Positions 42,672-54,424 of a stretch of 64,000 nt of DNA are shown here, piece after piece (positions within the stretch are counted from its first letter, which is position 1; the number at the start of each line of letters is the position of its first letter). Made by a program: the position numbers and the translations under genes. The stretch is from Betaproteobacteria bacterium HGW-Betaproteobacteria-16. Its GTDB lineage: Bacteria > Pseudomonadota > Gammaproteobacteria > Burkholderiales > Burkholderiaceae_C. The DNA lies in the NCBI GenBank assembly GCA_002840835.1, contig PHCQ01000011.1:1-64000 (forward strand). Reading direction: 5' to 3'. Under the pieces are notes generated by a model. The model saw nothing but the letters and a program-made list of their open reading frames with translations, ran no database searches and was not told the origin of the DNA.

Positions 42672-43481
42672 ATGATCCCCTCCTGCGCACCCATGACACC
42701 CCAAGACCTGCTCAAACACCTGGACCAGGGTCAGATGTGGCCACAGCCTTCGGGCTTGTCGCTCGACGCGGCCTATGCGAGAGCGCTGGAAGTGCGCCAA
42801 CTGCGCATGGAACGCGGGGAGCAACCCAGGGGCTACAAGGTCGGTTTCACCAACCGCACGATCTGGCCGCGCTACAACGTGTTTGCGCCCATCTGGGGCT
42901 GCGTCTGGCACAGCACACTCACCTTGTGCGAGGGCGAGGGCCAGGTTTCGCTGGCCCACACCTGCCAGCCACGCCTTGAACCTGAGGTGGTGTTCTGCAT
43001 GAAGGCCACGCCCGTCGGGAACGCTTCGCTGAACGATCTTTTTGATGCCATCGACTGGGTGGCTCCCGGTTTTGAGTTGGTGCAGTCGCACCTGCCTGAC
43101 TGGAAGTTCGCAGCGGCCGACACCGTGGCCGATGGCGGGCTGCACGCCCATCTGCTGGTCGGCCGACGCACTCCGGTTCAAGCACTGGCAGGCGACGCCA
43201 ATGCGCTGGACGCGCTGTTCTCTGCCGCCCGTGTGACCCTGCAGAAACACGACCAAGCGGTCGAAGATGGCCAGGGCGCCAACGTGCTCGACAGCCCGCT
43301 GCGCGCGTTGCTGCATTTCACCCGGACCCTGCGCGCCTGCCCTGGCGCGCCGGACCTCCAGGCGGGCGACCTGATCACCACCGGCACCTGGACCGATGCG
43401 TGGCCGGTGCAGGCTGGCGAAGAATGGTCGGCACGGTTCAGTGATCCCATCGGCAGCCTGTCGGTGCGTTTCACGGCCTGA
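42672..43481 (+). CDS. Hydratase/decarboxylase, fumarylacetoacetase superfamily (MhpD-like)
   Basis: 269 aa of the 2-oxopent-4-enoate hydratase / 4-oxalocrotonate decarboxylase fold. Metal-site features are LEPEVVFCM and FELVQSHLPDW, and the C-terminal part has AGDLITTGTWTDAWPVQ, where the superfamily has GDxIxTGT. Start chosen at ATG 42672; ATG 42693 is possible. It lies 26 bases after the LysR gene and may belong to the same aromatic-acid locus, but its substrate is unknown. Confidence 0.82.
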   Translation: MIPSCAPMTPQDLLKHLDQGQMWPQPSGLSLDAAYARALEVRQLRMERGEQPRGYKVGFTNRTIWPRYNVFAPIWGCVWHSTLTLCEGEGQVSLAHTCQPRLEPEVVFCMKATPVGNASLNDLFDAIDWVAPGFELVQSHLPDWKFAAADTVADGGLHAHLLVGRRTPVQALAGDANALDALFSAARVTLQKHDQAVEDGQGANVLDSPLRALLHFTRTLRACPGAPDLQAGDLITTGTWTDAWPVQAGEEWSARFSDPIGSLSVRFTA

Positions 43482-43572
43482 CGATGCCCCCACGAACAGG
43501 TGAAACCCTCTAAACACAACGCAGGCGCCTTGGTAGATTCTCCGGTTGAACACAACAACGGAGACCGACCTC

Positions 43573-45264
<1,692 letters not shown>

Positions 45265-45270
45265 AGCCCT

Positions 45271-45299
45271 GCCGAACCCTTGCTTGAACAGGGTTCGGC
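45271..45299. terminator. Hairpin between convergent genes
   Basis: GCCGAACCCT-N9-AGGGTTCGGC, a perfect 10-bp stem between the acyl-CoA synthetase and phosphatase stops. It has no long U-tract, so its strength as a terminator is uncertain. Confidence 0.5.
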
Positions 45300-45306
45300 G
45301 TCTTCG

Positions 45307-45822
45307 TCACCGGCTTTTCGAAGCGCCCGGCCAGACGTGTCCATCACCCCCAGGCTCGGTGTCTAGCCGGGCCATCAGACCCTGGGCACCGGCTTCGCAC
45401 AATCGCATGACGGCCTCAAATCCGTCCGCTTTGCCGTAATAGGGATCGGGCACCTCGGTGGTACCCGTGACCCCCGCATACACAAGATACAGATGCAGCT
45501 TGTGGCGGAACTGCGACGGGCACTGGTGCTCCAGATGCATCAGGTTGTCCCGGTCCATCGCCAGGATCAGATCAAACCGCGCAAAATCGTCCGGCACCAC
45601 GCGGCGCGCACGCTCATTGTGGATGGCCCCGTACCCCCTGGCCGAAGCCACGGCAATGGCGCGCGGGTCGGCAGGTTCGCCCTGGTGGCCTGCGTAAGTG
45701 CCCGCAGAGTCCACCTCGAACCGATGTCCCTGCTGGCGCTGTTCCAGCAGACCCTGCAAGGCACAGGAGGCCATGGGGGAGCGGCAGATATTGCCCATGC
45801 ACACCATCAGAATTCGAATCAT
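45307..45822 (-). CDS. Low-molecular-weight protein-tyrosine-phosphatase
   Basis: 171 aa. The P-loop C-x5-R-S is Cys8-Arg14 (CMGNICRS), and the general-acid motif EVPDPYYG is present. The family dephosphorylates protein tyrosine residues, often with a tyrosine kinase for polysaccharide export, but no kinase is nearby. Start at ATG 45822; longer frames are unsupported. Confidence 0.94.
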   Translation of the reverse strand: MIRILMVCMGNICRSPMASCALQGLLEQRQQGHRFEVDSAGTYAGHQGEPADPRAIAVASARGYGAIHNERARRVVPDDFARFDLILAMDRDNLMHLEHQCPSQFRHKLHLYLVYAGVTGTTEVPDPYYGKADGFEAVMRLCEAGAQGLMARLDTEPGGDGHVWPGASKSR

Positions 45823-45841
45823 GTGTCCGTCCCAGGAAGCA

Positions 45842-45866
45842 CAAAGCCCGCGATGTGCGGGCTTTG
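45842..45866 (-). terminator. Hairpin after the H-NS-like gene
   Basis: CAAAGCCCGC-gatgt-GCGGGCTTTG, a perfect 10-bp stem downstream of the H-NS-like gene on the minus strand. There is a short T-run in the stem only. Confidence 0.6.
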
Positions 45867-45910
45867 CTGCGTTTTCGACCACCTTGCGGCGGCAGGTTGA
45901 AGCGAGCGGG

Positions 45911-46216
45911 TCAGATCCGGAAATCTTCGATGCTCTTGCCGGCCGCCAGCGCGGTACGCACCCACTCGGGCTTGCGACCCGGACCACCTGCCCAGAGCTC
46001 GCCATTCGGCCCACGGAATTTGGCTGGTGCGCTGGATTTGGACTTGGCGGCCTTTTTGCCACCTGCGCCGCTGCCCAGATCGGCCGGTGTAATACCGTAT
46101 TGTTTCATTTTGGCCTTGATATCAGCAATCACCGAAGACAGCTCGTCTTTGCGGGCCTGCTCGGCTTGCGCCATCAAGGCTTGGGCTTGCGCCATCAGTT
46201 CTGAATAGGTTGCCAT
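45911..46216 (-). CDS. H-NS histone-like nucleoid protein
   Basis: 101 aa, short Burkholderiales type. The N-terminal coiled coil (ELMAQAQALMAQAEQARK) mediates oligomerisation; a basic linker with KKAAKSK leads to the DNA-binding C-terminus KFRGPNGELWAGGPGRKPEWV. Silences AT-rich DNA, which is relevant to the low-GC region at 11-18 kb. Confidence 0.93.
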   Translation of the reverse strand: MATYSELMAQAQALMAQAEQARKDELSSVIADIKAKMKQYGITPADLGSGAGGKKAAKSKSSAPAKFRGPNGELWAGGPGRKPEWVRTALAAGKSIEDFRI

Positions 46217-46287
46217 TGATCGTCCTTGTTGCTCGGTTATAAGGTATGAGTTTCAACACCTCTGCGAGGCGTGACCCATTCTAATAG

Positions 46288-47274
46288 CTATTGGCGCAAG
46301 GCCATCCAACCCTGAAGATCAGAAGGTAATTCAGAATGTAACTCCATTGGATTACCCGTGACCGGATGCGACAGGCGCAATCGCCACGCGTGCAGGAACA
46401 TGCGCTTCAATCCGAGTTTCGACAATTGTCGATTGAGTTCAAAATCTCCATATTTATCGTCGCCCACAATCGCATGACCTGCGCTGGCGAGGTGAACCCG
46501 GATCTGATGGGTGCGACCGGTCTTGATCGTCACCTCCAGCAGACTGAAGCCATCAGCCATGGCTGCAGGCAAGCCTGCCGGGGCGCCCACCTTGGCGGCC
46601 ACCTTCACCAGGGTGACGGCGTGCATGGCGTCAGGGTCGTCCTTGGTGGTCACACGAACCCTTCGTTCGCCGTCTGACAAGAGGAATTTGTGCAGGGGCT
46701 GATCCAGCACTTTCATTCTGGCCGGCCAGATCCCCTTGACCAATGCCAGATACGTCTTGCCGGTTTCCCGCTCGCGAAACTGCTCCTGCAATACCTTCAG
46801 CGCGCTCTTCTTTTTCGCAATCAGCAGCAATCCGCTGGTTTCCCGGTCCAGTCGGTGCACCAATTCCAGGAAACGGGCCTGCGGGCGCGCCTGGCGCATT
46901 TGTTCGATCACGCCAAAACTCACGCCGCTGCCACCATGGACTGCCACGCCTGCGGGTTTGTCGACCGCCAGAAAGGCCTCATCTTCGTAAACCACTGCAA
47001 ATTCCCGCGCTGGCGCCGGATTGGCCACTTTTTCCTGCGCCCGTTCCGATATCCGGATCGGTGGAATGCGCAACACATCGCCCAATGCCAGGCGATCGTC
47101 CGCGCTGACGCGGCCCTTGTTGCGCCGCACCTCGCCAGAACGGATGATGCGGTACAGATGGGTCTTGGGCACGCCTTTGAGGGTGCGAAACAGGTAGTTG
47201 TCCAGCCGCTGCCCCACCGACTCTTCATCGACCGTGAGGTATCGAACAGCCAAAGGTGGCGCAACAGGGGACAT
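46288..47274 (-). CDS. rluC: 23S rRNA pseudouridine synthase RluC family
   Basis: 328 aa: S4 domain near the N-terminus (RLDNYLFRTLKGVPKTHLYR), then the RluA-family catalytic core with HRLDRETSGLLL, whose Asp is the nucleophile, and TGRTHQIRVHLA. Probably modifies U955/U2504/U2580 of 23S rRNA, if true RluC. Start at ATG 47274; upstream frame to 47328 would go into the rne promoter. The neighbour relationship of rluC and rne, divergent, is widely conserved. Confidence 0.93.
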   Translation of the reverse strand: MSPVAPPLAVRYLTVDEESVGQRLDNYLFRTLKGVPKTHLYRIIRSGEVRRNKGRVSADDRLALGDVLRIPPIRISERAQEKVANPAPAREFAVVYEDEAFLAVDKPAGVAVHGGSGVSFGVIEQMRQARPQARFLELVHRLDRETSGLLLIAKKKSALKVLQEQFRERETGKTYLALVKGIWPARMKVLDQPLHKFLLSDGERRVRVTTKDDPDAMHAVTLVKVAAKVGAPAGLPAAMADGFSLLEVTIKTGRTHQIRVHLASAGHAIVGDDKYGDFELNRQLSKLGLKRMFLHAWRLRLSHPVTGNPMELHSELPSDLQGWMALRQ

Positions 47275-47313
47275 GGCTATCAGAATAAGACCACCACAAC
47301 GACCGGAGCTGTC

Positions 47314-47319
47314 TATAAT
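47314..47319 (+). promoter_or_regulatory. Likely -10 box for rne
   Basis: A perfect TATAAT, reading toward rne. A convincing -35 box is not visible upstream. Confidence 0.5.
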
Positions 47320-47561
47320 GCTCCACACCAGTCGCGTGCTGTAAGTGATTGATTTGCCTTGAGTTTAAGGCAGTCGCCACAAACAGCCGCTCCCACGCCA
47401 TTGGCCTGGAGCCCTTCTGGTGAAAAGTTGCCACCCGCAGCACCCGGACCTTTTTCATTGCCTGACGCATTCGCAGACGAATCCAGGCACGGAACCGGTC
47501 AGGCCGATGCTGGGGGCGAATCCGCTACAGAAACGCGAACCCGAATACGGAATACCCCAGT

Positions 47562-47588
47562 CACCCAGCCCGGTCAACGGGCTGGGTG
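47562..47588 (+). promoter_or_regulatory. Perfect hairpin in the rne leader
   Basis: CACCCAGCCCG-gtcaa-CGGGCTGGGTG, an 11-bp stem without a following U-tract. It is a candidate autoregulatory element or RNase E landing structure. Confidence 0.5.
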
Positions 47589-47866
47589 AGGACGAAGTGA
47601 AGCCAGAGACCCACCGGCCAGAGCCATGTCATTGACAGCCCCCTGGTCATCCCTGTTCACCCACCTCCACGCGCCTACGCCCTGACCCGGCGGTTCGACG
47701 CGGCACACATGTGCCCGCCCGTGTCGAACACACCCCGAACCGCGGGTCAACGGCTCTCCGGCAATTCCCTCCCTCGTTCGCTTTTCCCGCTGGTTCAAGG
47801 CAGGTGGGACGTGTGCGGCCTTTCGGCCCGCAAGTCCTTGTGTGTTTGAACGAAGGAAAACGCATC

Positions 47867-50800
47867 ATGAAACGCATGCTGATCAACGCCACGCAGGCCG
47901 AAGAACGCCGCCTGGCGATCGTGGACGGGCAAAAACTGCTCGACTACGAAATCGAAATCGAAGGGCGCGAACAGCGCAAGGGCAACATCTACAAGGCGGT
48001 CGTCACCCGCGTCGAACCGTCGCTCGAAGCCTGCTTCGTCGACTACGGCGAAGAACGCCACGGCTTCCTGCCGTTCAAGGAAATCTCGCGCCAGTATTTC
48101 GCCGCCGGCGTGCCGGTCAACCAGGCCCGCATCAACGACGTGATCAAAGAGGGCCAGGAGCTGCTGGTCCAGGTGGAAAAGGAAGAGCGCGGCAACAAGG
48201 GCGCAGCCCTCACCACCTTCGTCAGCCTGGCGGGCCGGTATGTGGTGCTCATGCCCAACAACCCACGCGGCGGCGGTGTGAGCCGGCGCATTGAAGGCGA
48301 AGACCGACAGGAACTCAAGGCCGCACTCGACCAGCTCGAATACCCCAACGGCATGAGCATCATCGCCCGCACCGCCGGCATCGGCCGCGATGCTGCCGAG
48401 CTCCAGTGGGATCTGAACTACCTGCTCAAGCTCTGGAACGCCATTGATGGCGCCACCAAGGGCAGCAAAGGCGCCTTCCTGATCTACCAGGAATCGAGCC
48501 TCGTGATCCGCGCCATCCGCGACTATTTCAACAGCGACATCGGCGAGATCCTGATCGACACCGACGACATCTTTGAACAGGCGCACCAGTTCATGAGCCA
48601 CGTGATGCCCGAACACGGGCACCGCGTAAAGCGCTACCGCGACGACGCGCCGCTGTTCAGCCGCTTCCAGATCGAACACCAGATCGAAACCGCCTACAGC
48701 CGCATCGTGCAGCTGCCCAGCGGCGGCGCCATCGTGATCGACCAGACCGAAGCGTTGGTGGCGGTGGACGTGAACTCCGCCCGCGCCATCAAGGGCGGGG
48801 ACATCGAAGAGACCGCCACCCGCACCAACCTGGAAGCCGCCGACGAAGTCGCCCGCCAGGCCCGCCTGCGCGACCTCGGTGGCCTGCTGGTGATCGACTT
48901 CATCGACATGGACGAGTCGAAGAACCGACGCGAAGTGGAAAACCGCCTGCGCGACGCCCTGCGCCAGGACCGTGCCCGCGTGCAGTTCGGCTCCATCAGC
49001 AAGTTCGGCCTGCTCGAAATGAGCCGCCAACGCCTGAAGCCAGCGCTCAACGAAGGTGCTTCCATTCCCTGCCCGCGCTGCGGTGGTTCCGGCCACATCC
49101 GTGACACCGAGAGCTCGGCCCTGCAGATCCTGCGCATCATCCAGGAAGAATCGCTCAAGGACAGCACGGCCGCCGTGCTGGTGCAGGTGCCGGTCGAAGT
49201 GGCCAGCTTCCTGCTCAACGAAAAGCGCACCGAGATCACCAAGATCGAACTCAAGCAGCGCATCAACGTGCTGCTGGTGCCCAACAAGTCGCTCGACACG
49301 CCCAACTACAAGCTCGAGCGCCTCAAGCACGACGACCCGCGCCTGGACAACCTGGACGTGAGCTACAAGATGGCCGAAGAGGCCGACGACGTGGCCATGT
49401 TCACGCGTCGCAGCCAGGAGCGCAGCAACAAGCAGGAACCCGTGATCAAGGGCGTGCTCCCTGACGGTCCCGCCCCTGTGGCCGCACCCCGACCAGAGGT
49501 CGTGGCACCGGTCGTGCCTGCCAAGCCTGTGGCCGCGCCCGCAGCCAAGGTCGCAGCGCCAGTGGAAACCGGGTTCTTTGGCTGGCTCAAGAGCCTGTTT
49601 GGCGCAGACACCGCGCCAGCAGCAGCGCCTGCCCCCGCACCCGTCGCAGCACCCAAAGGCGAGCGCGAGGAGCGCACCGAAGGACGCCGCGATGGCCGTG
49701 ATGGTCGTCAACGCGGTGGTCGCCAAGGTGGCGAAGCACGTGGCGGTTCCCGCGAAGGCGGACGCGGCACGGGTCGCGGCGAAGCCCGCGTGGCCGGACG
49801 TGGCGAAGGCCGCCCGGACAGTCGCGGCGAGGCACGACCAGACAATCGCAGTGAAGGTCGTGCAGAAGGCCGCACCGACGTTCGTGGCGAAGGCCGCAGC
49901 GAAGGCCGGCAGGAATCGCGCAACGGTGAACAACGCCGGGGTGAGGGCCGGGGCGAGCGCGGCGAAGGCCGCAACGGAGGCCGTCGGGACAATCGCCGCG
50001 AGGCACCCGTCGGTGAAGCCACTGCACTGCCCGCCGGCAGCGCGGCACCGAGCGAAGCCGGTGAAGCCACTGACACCCAGCGCCGCGAGCGCCGCGGACG
50101 CAACGACAACCGGCGCCGGGGCGGTCCAGCAGAAGGCGCCGAAGCCACGCCGCAGGGCATCGTGGAAGACAGCAACCTCGCGCCTGCCCGTGACGCAGGC
50201 ACCGCTGCTGTCGACGCCAACGAAAATGCAGAGACTCAGGCACCTGAAGGCCGCGAAGACGACGGCGCACCGCGCGCACCGCGTGAGCGTCGCAGTCGTG
50301 ACCGTTACGGCCGCGACCGACGCGAGCGCGCACCCCGTGACGAGACGGAAGCTGGCCAGGCCAGCCCTGCTGCCGCAGCCGAGCCGGTAACGCCCTCAGC
50401 CAGCGCCCAGGACGACGACGCATACGAGCCGCCGGTGCGGAGCAGCTACTTCAGCCTGCCCACAGAAGCAGCCCCGGCAGTGGCCACCCCGCCCTCCGGG
50501 CAGCCCGAAGCCGATCGCACGGCCGCGCCGCAAGCGCCTGTGACAAGCGAAGCGCCCCGGCAGGCCGTGGCTGAAGAAGTGGCACCATCTGTCGAGCGCC
50601 GTGAGGCAGAAAAGGCAACCGCGCCTGTGGCCACGCCGACACCTGTGGCCACCGGCCTGCCTGCTGTGCCGGCATTCGAGTTGTCCATCGAATCGCTGCA
50701 ACAGGTCGCCCAGTCCAGCGGACTTGAGTGGGTGAACTCCAACCCTGAAAAGGTGGCACAAGTACAGGCCGCCATTGCTGCCGAACCCAAGCCGATTCAT

Positions 50801-50908
50801 GTGCCCCGGGAACCCCGTCCCGCCGTGGTGCTGGACGAAGGCCCGCTGGTGCTCGTGGAGACGCGCAAGGATCTGCGCAACATGCCGCTTCCGTTCGAGA
50901 ACAACTGA
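47867..50908 (+). CDS. rne: Ribonuclease E
   Basis: 1013 aa endoribonuclease that initiates mRNA decay and rRNA/tRNA maturation. The N-terminal catalytic half has an S1 domain (about 35-120), the DNase I-like site with Asp301 and Asp344 (E. coli Asp303, Asp346) and the Zn-link CPRC at Cys402/Cys405. After about residue 520 the scaffold half is disordered: a Pro/Ala linker with a [11 protein letters not shown] amphipathic motif (membrane-binding type), an Arg/Gly/Glu-rich tract of over 100 residues for RNA binding, and a conserved C-terminal end with [16 protein letters not shown] lies upstream of ATG 47867. The amphipathic segment suggests inner-membrane attachment. Confidence 0.96.
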   Translation: MKRMLINATQAEERRLAIVDGQKLLDYEIEIEGREQRKGNIYKAVVTRVEPSLEACFVDYGEERHGFLPFKEISRQYFAAGVPVNQARINDVIKEGQELLVQVEKEERGNKGAALTTFVSLAGRYVVLMPNNPRGGGVSRRIEGEDRQELKAALDQLEYPNGMSIIARTAGIGRDAAELQWDLNYLLKLWNAIDGATKGSKGAFLIYQESSLVIRAIRDYFNSDIGEILIDTDDIFEQAHQFMSHVMPEHGHRVKRYRDDAPLFSRFQIEHQIETAYSRIVQLPSGGAIVIDQTEALVAVDVNSARAIKGGDIEETATRTNLEAADEVARQARLRDLGGLLVIDFIDMDESKNRREVENRLRDALRQDRARVQFGSISKFGLLEMSRQRLKPALNEGASIPCPRCGGSGHIRDTESSALQILRIIQEESLKDSTAAVLVQVPVEVASFLLNEKRTEITKIELKQRINVLLVPNKSLDTPNYKLERLKHDDPRLDNLDVSYKMAEEADDVAMFTRRSQERSNKQEPVIKGVLPDGPAPVAAPRPEVVAPVVPAKPVAAPAAKVAAPVETGFFGWLKSLFGADTAPAAAPAPAPVAAPKGEREERTEGRRDGRDGRQRGGRQGGEARGGSREGGRGTGRGEARVAGRGEGRPDSRGEARPDNRSEGRAEGRTDVRGEGRSEGRQESRNGEQRRGEGRGERGEGRNGGRRDNRREAPVGEATALPAGSAAPSEAGEATDTQRRERRGRNDNRRRGGPAEGAEATPQGIVEDSNLAPARDAGTAAVDANENAETQAPEGREDDGAPRAPRERRSRDRYGRDRRERAPRDETEAGQASPAAAAEPVTPSASAQDDDAYEPPVRSSYFSLPTEAAPAVATPPSGQPEADRTAAPQAPVTSEAPRQAVAEEVAPSVERREAEKATAPVATPTPVATGLPAVPAFELSIESLQQVAQSSGLEWVNSNPEKVAQVQAAIAAEPKPIHVPREPRPAVVLDEGPLVLVETRKDLRNMPLPFENN

Positions 50909-50957
50909 AGCCGCCCGGCCTTGATCGGCCATTGGCGGCCCCAGAAAGCCGCCAACC

Positions 50958-50995
50958 AAAAAAGAAGCCAGCCCACTTGGGCTGGCTTCTTTTTT
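50958..50995. terminator. Strong bidirectional terminator after rne
   Basis: GAAGCCAGCCC-actt-GGGCTGGCTTC, flanked by A6 and T6. The run of A on the left and T on the right lets it serve rne and the convergent hemY. Confidence 0.93.
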
Positions 50996-51083
50996 GGGTC
51001 TTCAGGCAGCGTGAACGAAGGATCGGGACATGGTATTGACGCGCCCTTCGCGCTGAACTGCCTTATTCCAACTGCCTTATTCC

Positions 51084-52370
51084 TTATTCCAGCAACGCGG
51101 CTTTCTTCCAGGCTTCATGAGCGGCCGGCTCATCGCCACGCTCCTCGGCGAGCCTTGCCATCGCACACCAGCAGCGCCGCAACAGCGTCTGGTCACGCAG
51201 ACTGTGACTGGCCTGCCCCAGCAACTGCGACGCTTTGCCCCACAACTGATAGTGCATGCACGCCTGACCGGCCAGGTACTGAAGGTAGGGGTTGTTCGGC
51301 ATCTGCCTCTGGCGCTGCTCCAGGCGGGACAACCATTCGGCGTCGATGGGTTCCAGAGCGGGTTCCAGCGCCCGGGTCAGGCGCAGTTGCTGGGTCTCGT
51401 CCAGCGACTCGAAGTGATCCCACACGGGATCCAGCCAACCGCGAACCAGCTCGGCCGTCGCCTGTCTGGCCGCTTCTGCGCCATCGCCATCGCGCGAGGC
51501 GAAGCTGTTCGCGCGCATGGCCGCGGCCACCGCCAGTTCGGGCGTGAGCCGCTCAGTCGCATCCAGGCCCTCCCACACGCTGCGCAGCTGGGTCAGGTCG
51601 TGGGCTTCGCGCAGGGCGTCCTGCACCAGACCACGCACGATGCTGCGGGATGCATCGGGTGAAAAGGCCCCGTGTTTGGCCAGCAGACGCGCAGTGTCCA
51701 GGGCTTCACTGGTCGCGCCGCCCAGCCGGGCCACGTTCAGCTTGAGCCGAAGCGCCTGGATCCGGCGAGCCGCGCCCTGAGGCAGTTCTGCCAGGCGGCT
51801 TCTCGCGGCCTCCACGTCCCGGTCTTCCACCGCCCAGCGAACCGCGCGCAGCAGCGCACCTTCATGGGCCTCAGGTGCCTTGGCCGCCAGCCTGGGATGC
51901 AGTGCTGCGTGCAGATGCTTGTCGCGCTGCTCGGCATTGCGCAACGACTGGGCGCTTTCTGCAGCGAGCAGATGGGCCAGCAGCTTCAGCTGGTGGCGGC
52001 GCGGCCATTGCGATGAATTGCCTGACTTCAGTTGCTCAAGGGCGTGCAGAGCGGCGGCCTGGGCCCGCACAAAACGCCCTGAGAGCTGGTGGGACAAGGC
52101 GTCCATGACAGCGCCCACGGCCGCACGTTCCACCTGCTGTGCGCGCCAGCGCTGCGCCTGGGCCGGCAGATCGCGCAGCATGGAAATGGCCCGCAAGCCG
52201 GCGTGCAGCAGCACAAAGCCCGCCACCAGCGCAAACAGCACCATGTTGAACGAAACATCAAACCGGTAGGGTGGCCAGAAAAGCGTGATCGTGGACTGGT
52301 TGTGTCCGACCAGCAAGGCCAGCGCCACCGCCAGCGCCGCCAGGCCCAGAAACCAGAAAACGCTGCGCAT
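51084..52370 (-). CDS. hemY: HemY-like inner-membrane protein (TPR)
   Basis: 428 aa; N-terminal hairpin of two membrane helices (SVFWFLGLAALAVALALLVG, then NMVLFALVAGFVLLHAGL), followed by TPR-like helical repeats to the C-terminus. Members of this HemY group, found with hemCDX in beta- and gammaproteobacteria, have an unknown role and are not the coproporphyrinogen oxidase HemY of Gram-positives. ATG 52370 is chosen for AAGGTGG upstream; ATG 52394, overlapping the hemX stop, is an alternative. Confidence 0.88.
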   Translation of the reverse strand: MRSVFWFLGLAALAVALALLVGHNQSTITLFWPPYRFDVSFNMVLFALVAGFVLLHAGLRAISMLRDLPAQAQRWRAQQVERAAVGAVMDALSHQLSGRFVRAQAAALHALEQLKSGNSSQWPRRHQLKLLAHLLAAESAQSLRNAEQRDKHLHAALHPRLAAKAPEAHEGALLRAVRWAVEDRDVEAARSRLAELPQGAARRIQALRLKLNVARLGGATSEALDTARLLAKHGAFSPDASRSIVRGLVQDALREAHDLTQLRSVWEGLDATERLTPELAVAAAMRANSFASRDGDGAEAARQATAELVRGWLDPVWDHFESLDETQQLRLTRALEPALEPIDAEWLSRLEQRQRQMPNNPYLQYLAGQACMHYQLWGKASQLLGQASHSLRDQTLLRRCWCAMARLAEERGDEPAAHEAWKKAALLE

Positions 52371-52393
52371 GGCGCCACCTTGCCTGCGCCGCA

Positions 52394-53566
52394 TCAACGA
52401 CCTCCCGCGGCGGCACTGAGCGCCGCCAGGGTTTCATCGGGTCGTGGCAACACGCCATCCACGATGTCCTTGCGCACCTGGCCAACAGCCACCTGAGCGC
52501 CGCGCACCAGCGGCGACGCGGTATCGAAGTACTTCGCAATCGCCGCCTCCACGGCAATCAGGTCGGCCTGACTGGACGCCATGTGACGGGCCAGCAGGCC
52601 CAACCGGGCGTTGAGCAATTTGAGTTTGAGGTTTTCCCGGATGAAGAAAGCCTGTTCCGGTGCCAGCAGCACCGCTTCAGGCTGATCGATGCGACTGACC
52701 CGCACCAGCTCGCGACCGCTGCGGGTGACGTCGGTCCAGATCAGGGACCACAGATCGGTCCACCAGTCGGCCACACGCGCCCAGCCTTCACCGAGTCCCT
52801 GGGTACCGGGATCAGCCTCAGGCGGCGGTGAATCCGCCTTTTGATCAGCAGGATCCCCCGCAGGCAAAGCCGACTTCGCGGGGGCCGCTGCAGCGCGCTG
52901 GCCCACCTGGTTCAGAAGTGGCCATTCATCGACCTGTCGCGCCACCTCATCGAGTCGCAACACCAGGGCAGGAATGTCGGCGAGCGACGCGGCCTGGATA
53001 CGCTCAATGTCGCGCGAGATGGCCCGCTGCACCGGATTCAACCGGGGCTGCGCAGCGCGCCCGATGCGCTGATCCACCGCTTGCAGGGCAGAAATCAAGG
53101 GTTGCGCGCTGCCGGTGAGCTGGGTCTGCTGCTGAGCAAGGCGCAGCGCGGCTTCAAGGTCCTGGACCAGGTTGTCGTCCCTTGAGCGGGACAGCGTCAA
53201 CATCAGCTCATCGAGCTGGCTGCGCTGCAGACTCACTTCAGAGAGCCGGACCTCAGCCACGCTCAAGCGCGCTTGCAACTCCTGGGTGAGCGCTTCGGCC
53301 TGGGTGGCCAAGGTTCTGGCCTCCACCGCGGTAGCACCACTCTCCTGGCTGCGGCGGGCCAATTCCTGCTGGGTGAAGTCCAGCTTTTGCCAGAGCATGC
53401 CGCTCAGGGCCAGTGAAGCCAGAGCGACCACCAGGGCCAGCAGCAGGACCCATTGCCCGGACGCACGCGCCGCAGGCGGGCGCGCAGGGGGGCCGCCAGC
53501 ATCTGGACGTGGCACTGTAGGCGGAGGAAGGGGTGCGCTGGGGGATTCGCTCGGGTCTTGATTCAT
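52394..53566 (-). CDS. hemX: HemX (uroporphyrinogen-III C-methyltransferase-like membrane protein)
   Basis: 390 aa with a Pro-rich cytoplasmic start, one membrane helix (WVLLLALVVALASLALSGML), and a long periplasmic helical domain with a coiled-coil start (about 65-130). Despite the family name it lacks the methyltransferase domain. It overlaps hemD by 4 bases (ATGA) and hemY by 1. Confidence 0.9.
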   Translation of the reverse strand: MNQDPSESPSAPLPPPTVPRPDAGGPPARPPAARASGQWVLLLALVVALASLALSGMLWQKLDFTQQELARRSQESGATAVEARTLATQAEALTQELQARLSVAEVRLSEVSLQRSQLDELMLTLSRSRDDNLVQDLEAALRLAQQQTQLTGSAQPLISALQAVDQRIGRAAQPRLNPVQRAISRDIERIQAASLADIPALVLRLDEVARQVDEWPLLNQVGQRAAAAPAKSALPAGDPADQKADSPPPEADPGTQGLGEGWARVADWWTDLWSLIWTDVTRSGRELVRVSRIDQPEAVLLAPEQAFFIRENLKLKLLNARLGLLARHMASSQADLIAVEAAIAKYFDTASPLVRGAQVAVGQVRKDIVDGVLPRPDETLAALSAAAGGR

Positions 53567-54420
53567 GCGTGGCTCCACGTCGATTCTAGGGCGAGCATCA
53601 CGTCACGCAACGCCGGGCGGCTGATCACCACTTGTCCAAAACCCGCTGCCTGGGCGCTTTGTGCAATACGGGGGTGGGTGGCCAGTGCAAAGGTGTCCTG
53701 CCAGTTGGCCTGAGGCATCAGAGTCTGCAAATGGGCGAGCGCCTCCGAACTGCTGAACAGCCACGCGGCGTCAGGCCCTGCGGCGGCCCGGGCCAGCGCC
53801 TGCTGTCCGGATGACCAGACCGGCGCACGGCGCTCGTAGGCGACACATGCCTCCACACGGGCACCGGCAGCCAGACACTGCCTGATCAACCAGTCGCGGC
53901 CGCTGCCAGCCACGATGTCGACAGGCGCGCCAGCCGATGTACCACGCACGATCAGCACCTGGGCGCCTGCATGCAGCTGCGGTGCCACGACGGGCCAGAG
54001 CGTTTCCGAATCAAACTGGGGCGCGTCCTGCGCCGGGGCGTCGATGCGATCAACTGGCACACCGGCTTCCTGCAGCGCGGCCGCCGTGGCCGGCCCGGGT
54101 GCCCAGAAACGGGTCGACGCTTGCCCGGCAGCGAGCGCAGCGGTCACGCGGTTCGGCGCCATGCCTGCGAAAAAATGGGTCACCGCAGCGCCGCTGACGA
54201 ACATGGCCGCATCGACCTGAAACACCTGTTGCCGCCAGTCCTGCAAAACCTTCAAGGTCGACGCATCGCTCGGCTCGCCGATCTCGATCAGGGGCAAGGC
54301 GTGGGCTGGCCAAGCGCGCTGGCACAAGGCGTCGGCCCAGATCTGCGCCTCTGGCGCGGGCCGCGTCACGATGAGCCGACTCAGCCGCGCAGGTCGGCGA
54401 GGGTCGGTGGCAAGGGCCAA
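53563..54420 (-). CDS. hemD: Uroporphyrinogen-III synthase
   Basis: 285 aa. It cyclises hydroxymethylbilane to uroporphyrinogen III, inverting ring D. The family is poorly conserved, but the two-domain alpha/beta layout and location right after hemC identify it; recognisable features are LIVTRP near the start and AWLFSSSEA. The start is TTG 54420, since GGAGGG is placed about eight bases before it at the end of hemC and no ATG precedes LIVTRP. Confidence 0.9.
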   Translation of the reverse strand: MALATDPRRPARLSRLIVTRPAPEAQIWADALCQRAWPAHALPLIEIGEPSDASTLKVLQDWRQQVFQVDAAMFVSGAAVTHFFAGMAPNRVTAALAAGQASTRFWAPGPATAAALQEAGVPVDRIDAPAQDAPQFDSETLWPVVAPQLHAGAQVLIVRGTSAGAPVDIVAGSGRDWLIRQCLAAGARVEACVAYERRAPVWSSGQQALARAAAGPDAAWLFSSSEALAHLQTLMPQANWQDTFALATHPRIAQSAQAAGFGQVVISRPALRDVMLALESTWSHA

Positions 54421-54424
54421 GGCT

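Larger units (their letters stand above)
47275..47866 (+). other. Long leader region of rne
   Basis: A 592-base gap between divergent rluC and rne starts, with no convincing gene. From the -10 box at 47314 to the ATG is about 540 bases, so the rne mRNA has a long 5' leader, as in E. coli, where leader hairpins mediate autoregulation of RNase E. The strongest structure is the hairpin at 47562-47588. Confidence 0.65.

Noticed and set aside
47795-49933. 712-codon open frame opposite rne
   Set aside because: Mirror of the RNase E gene; high-GC codon bias leaves the antisense frame open.
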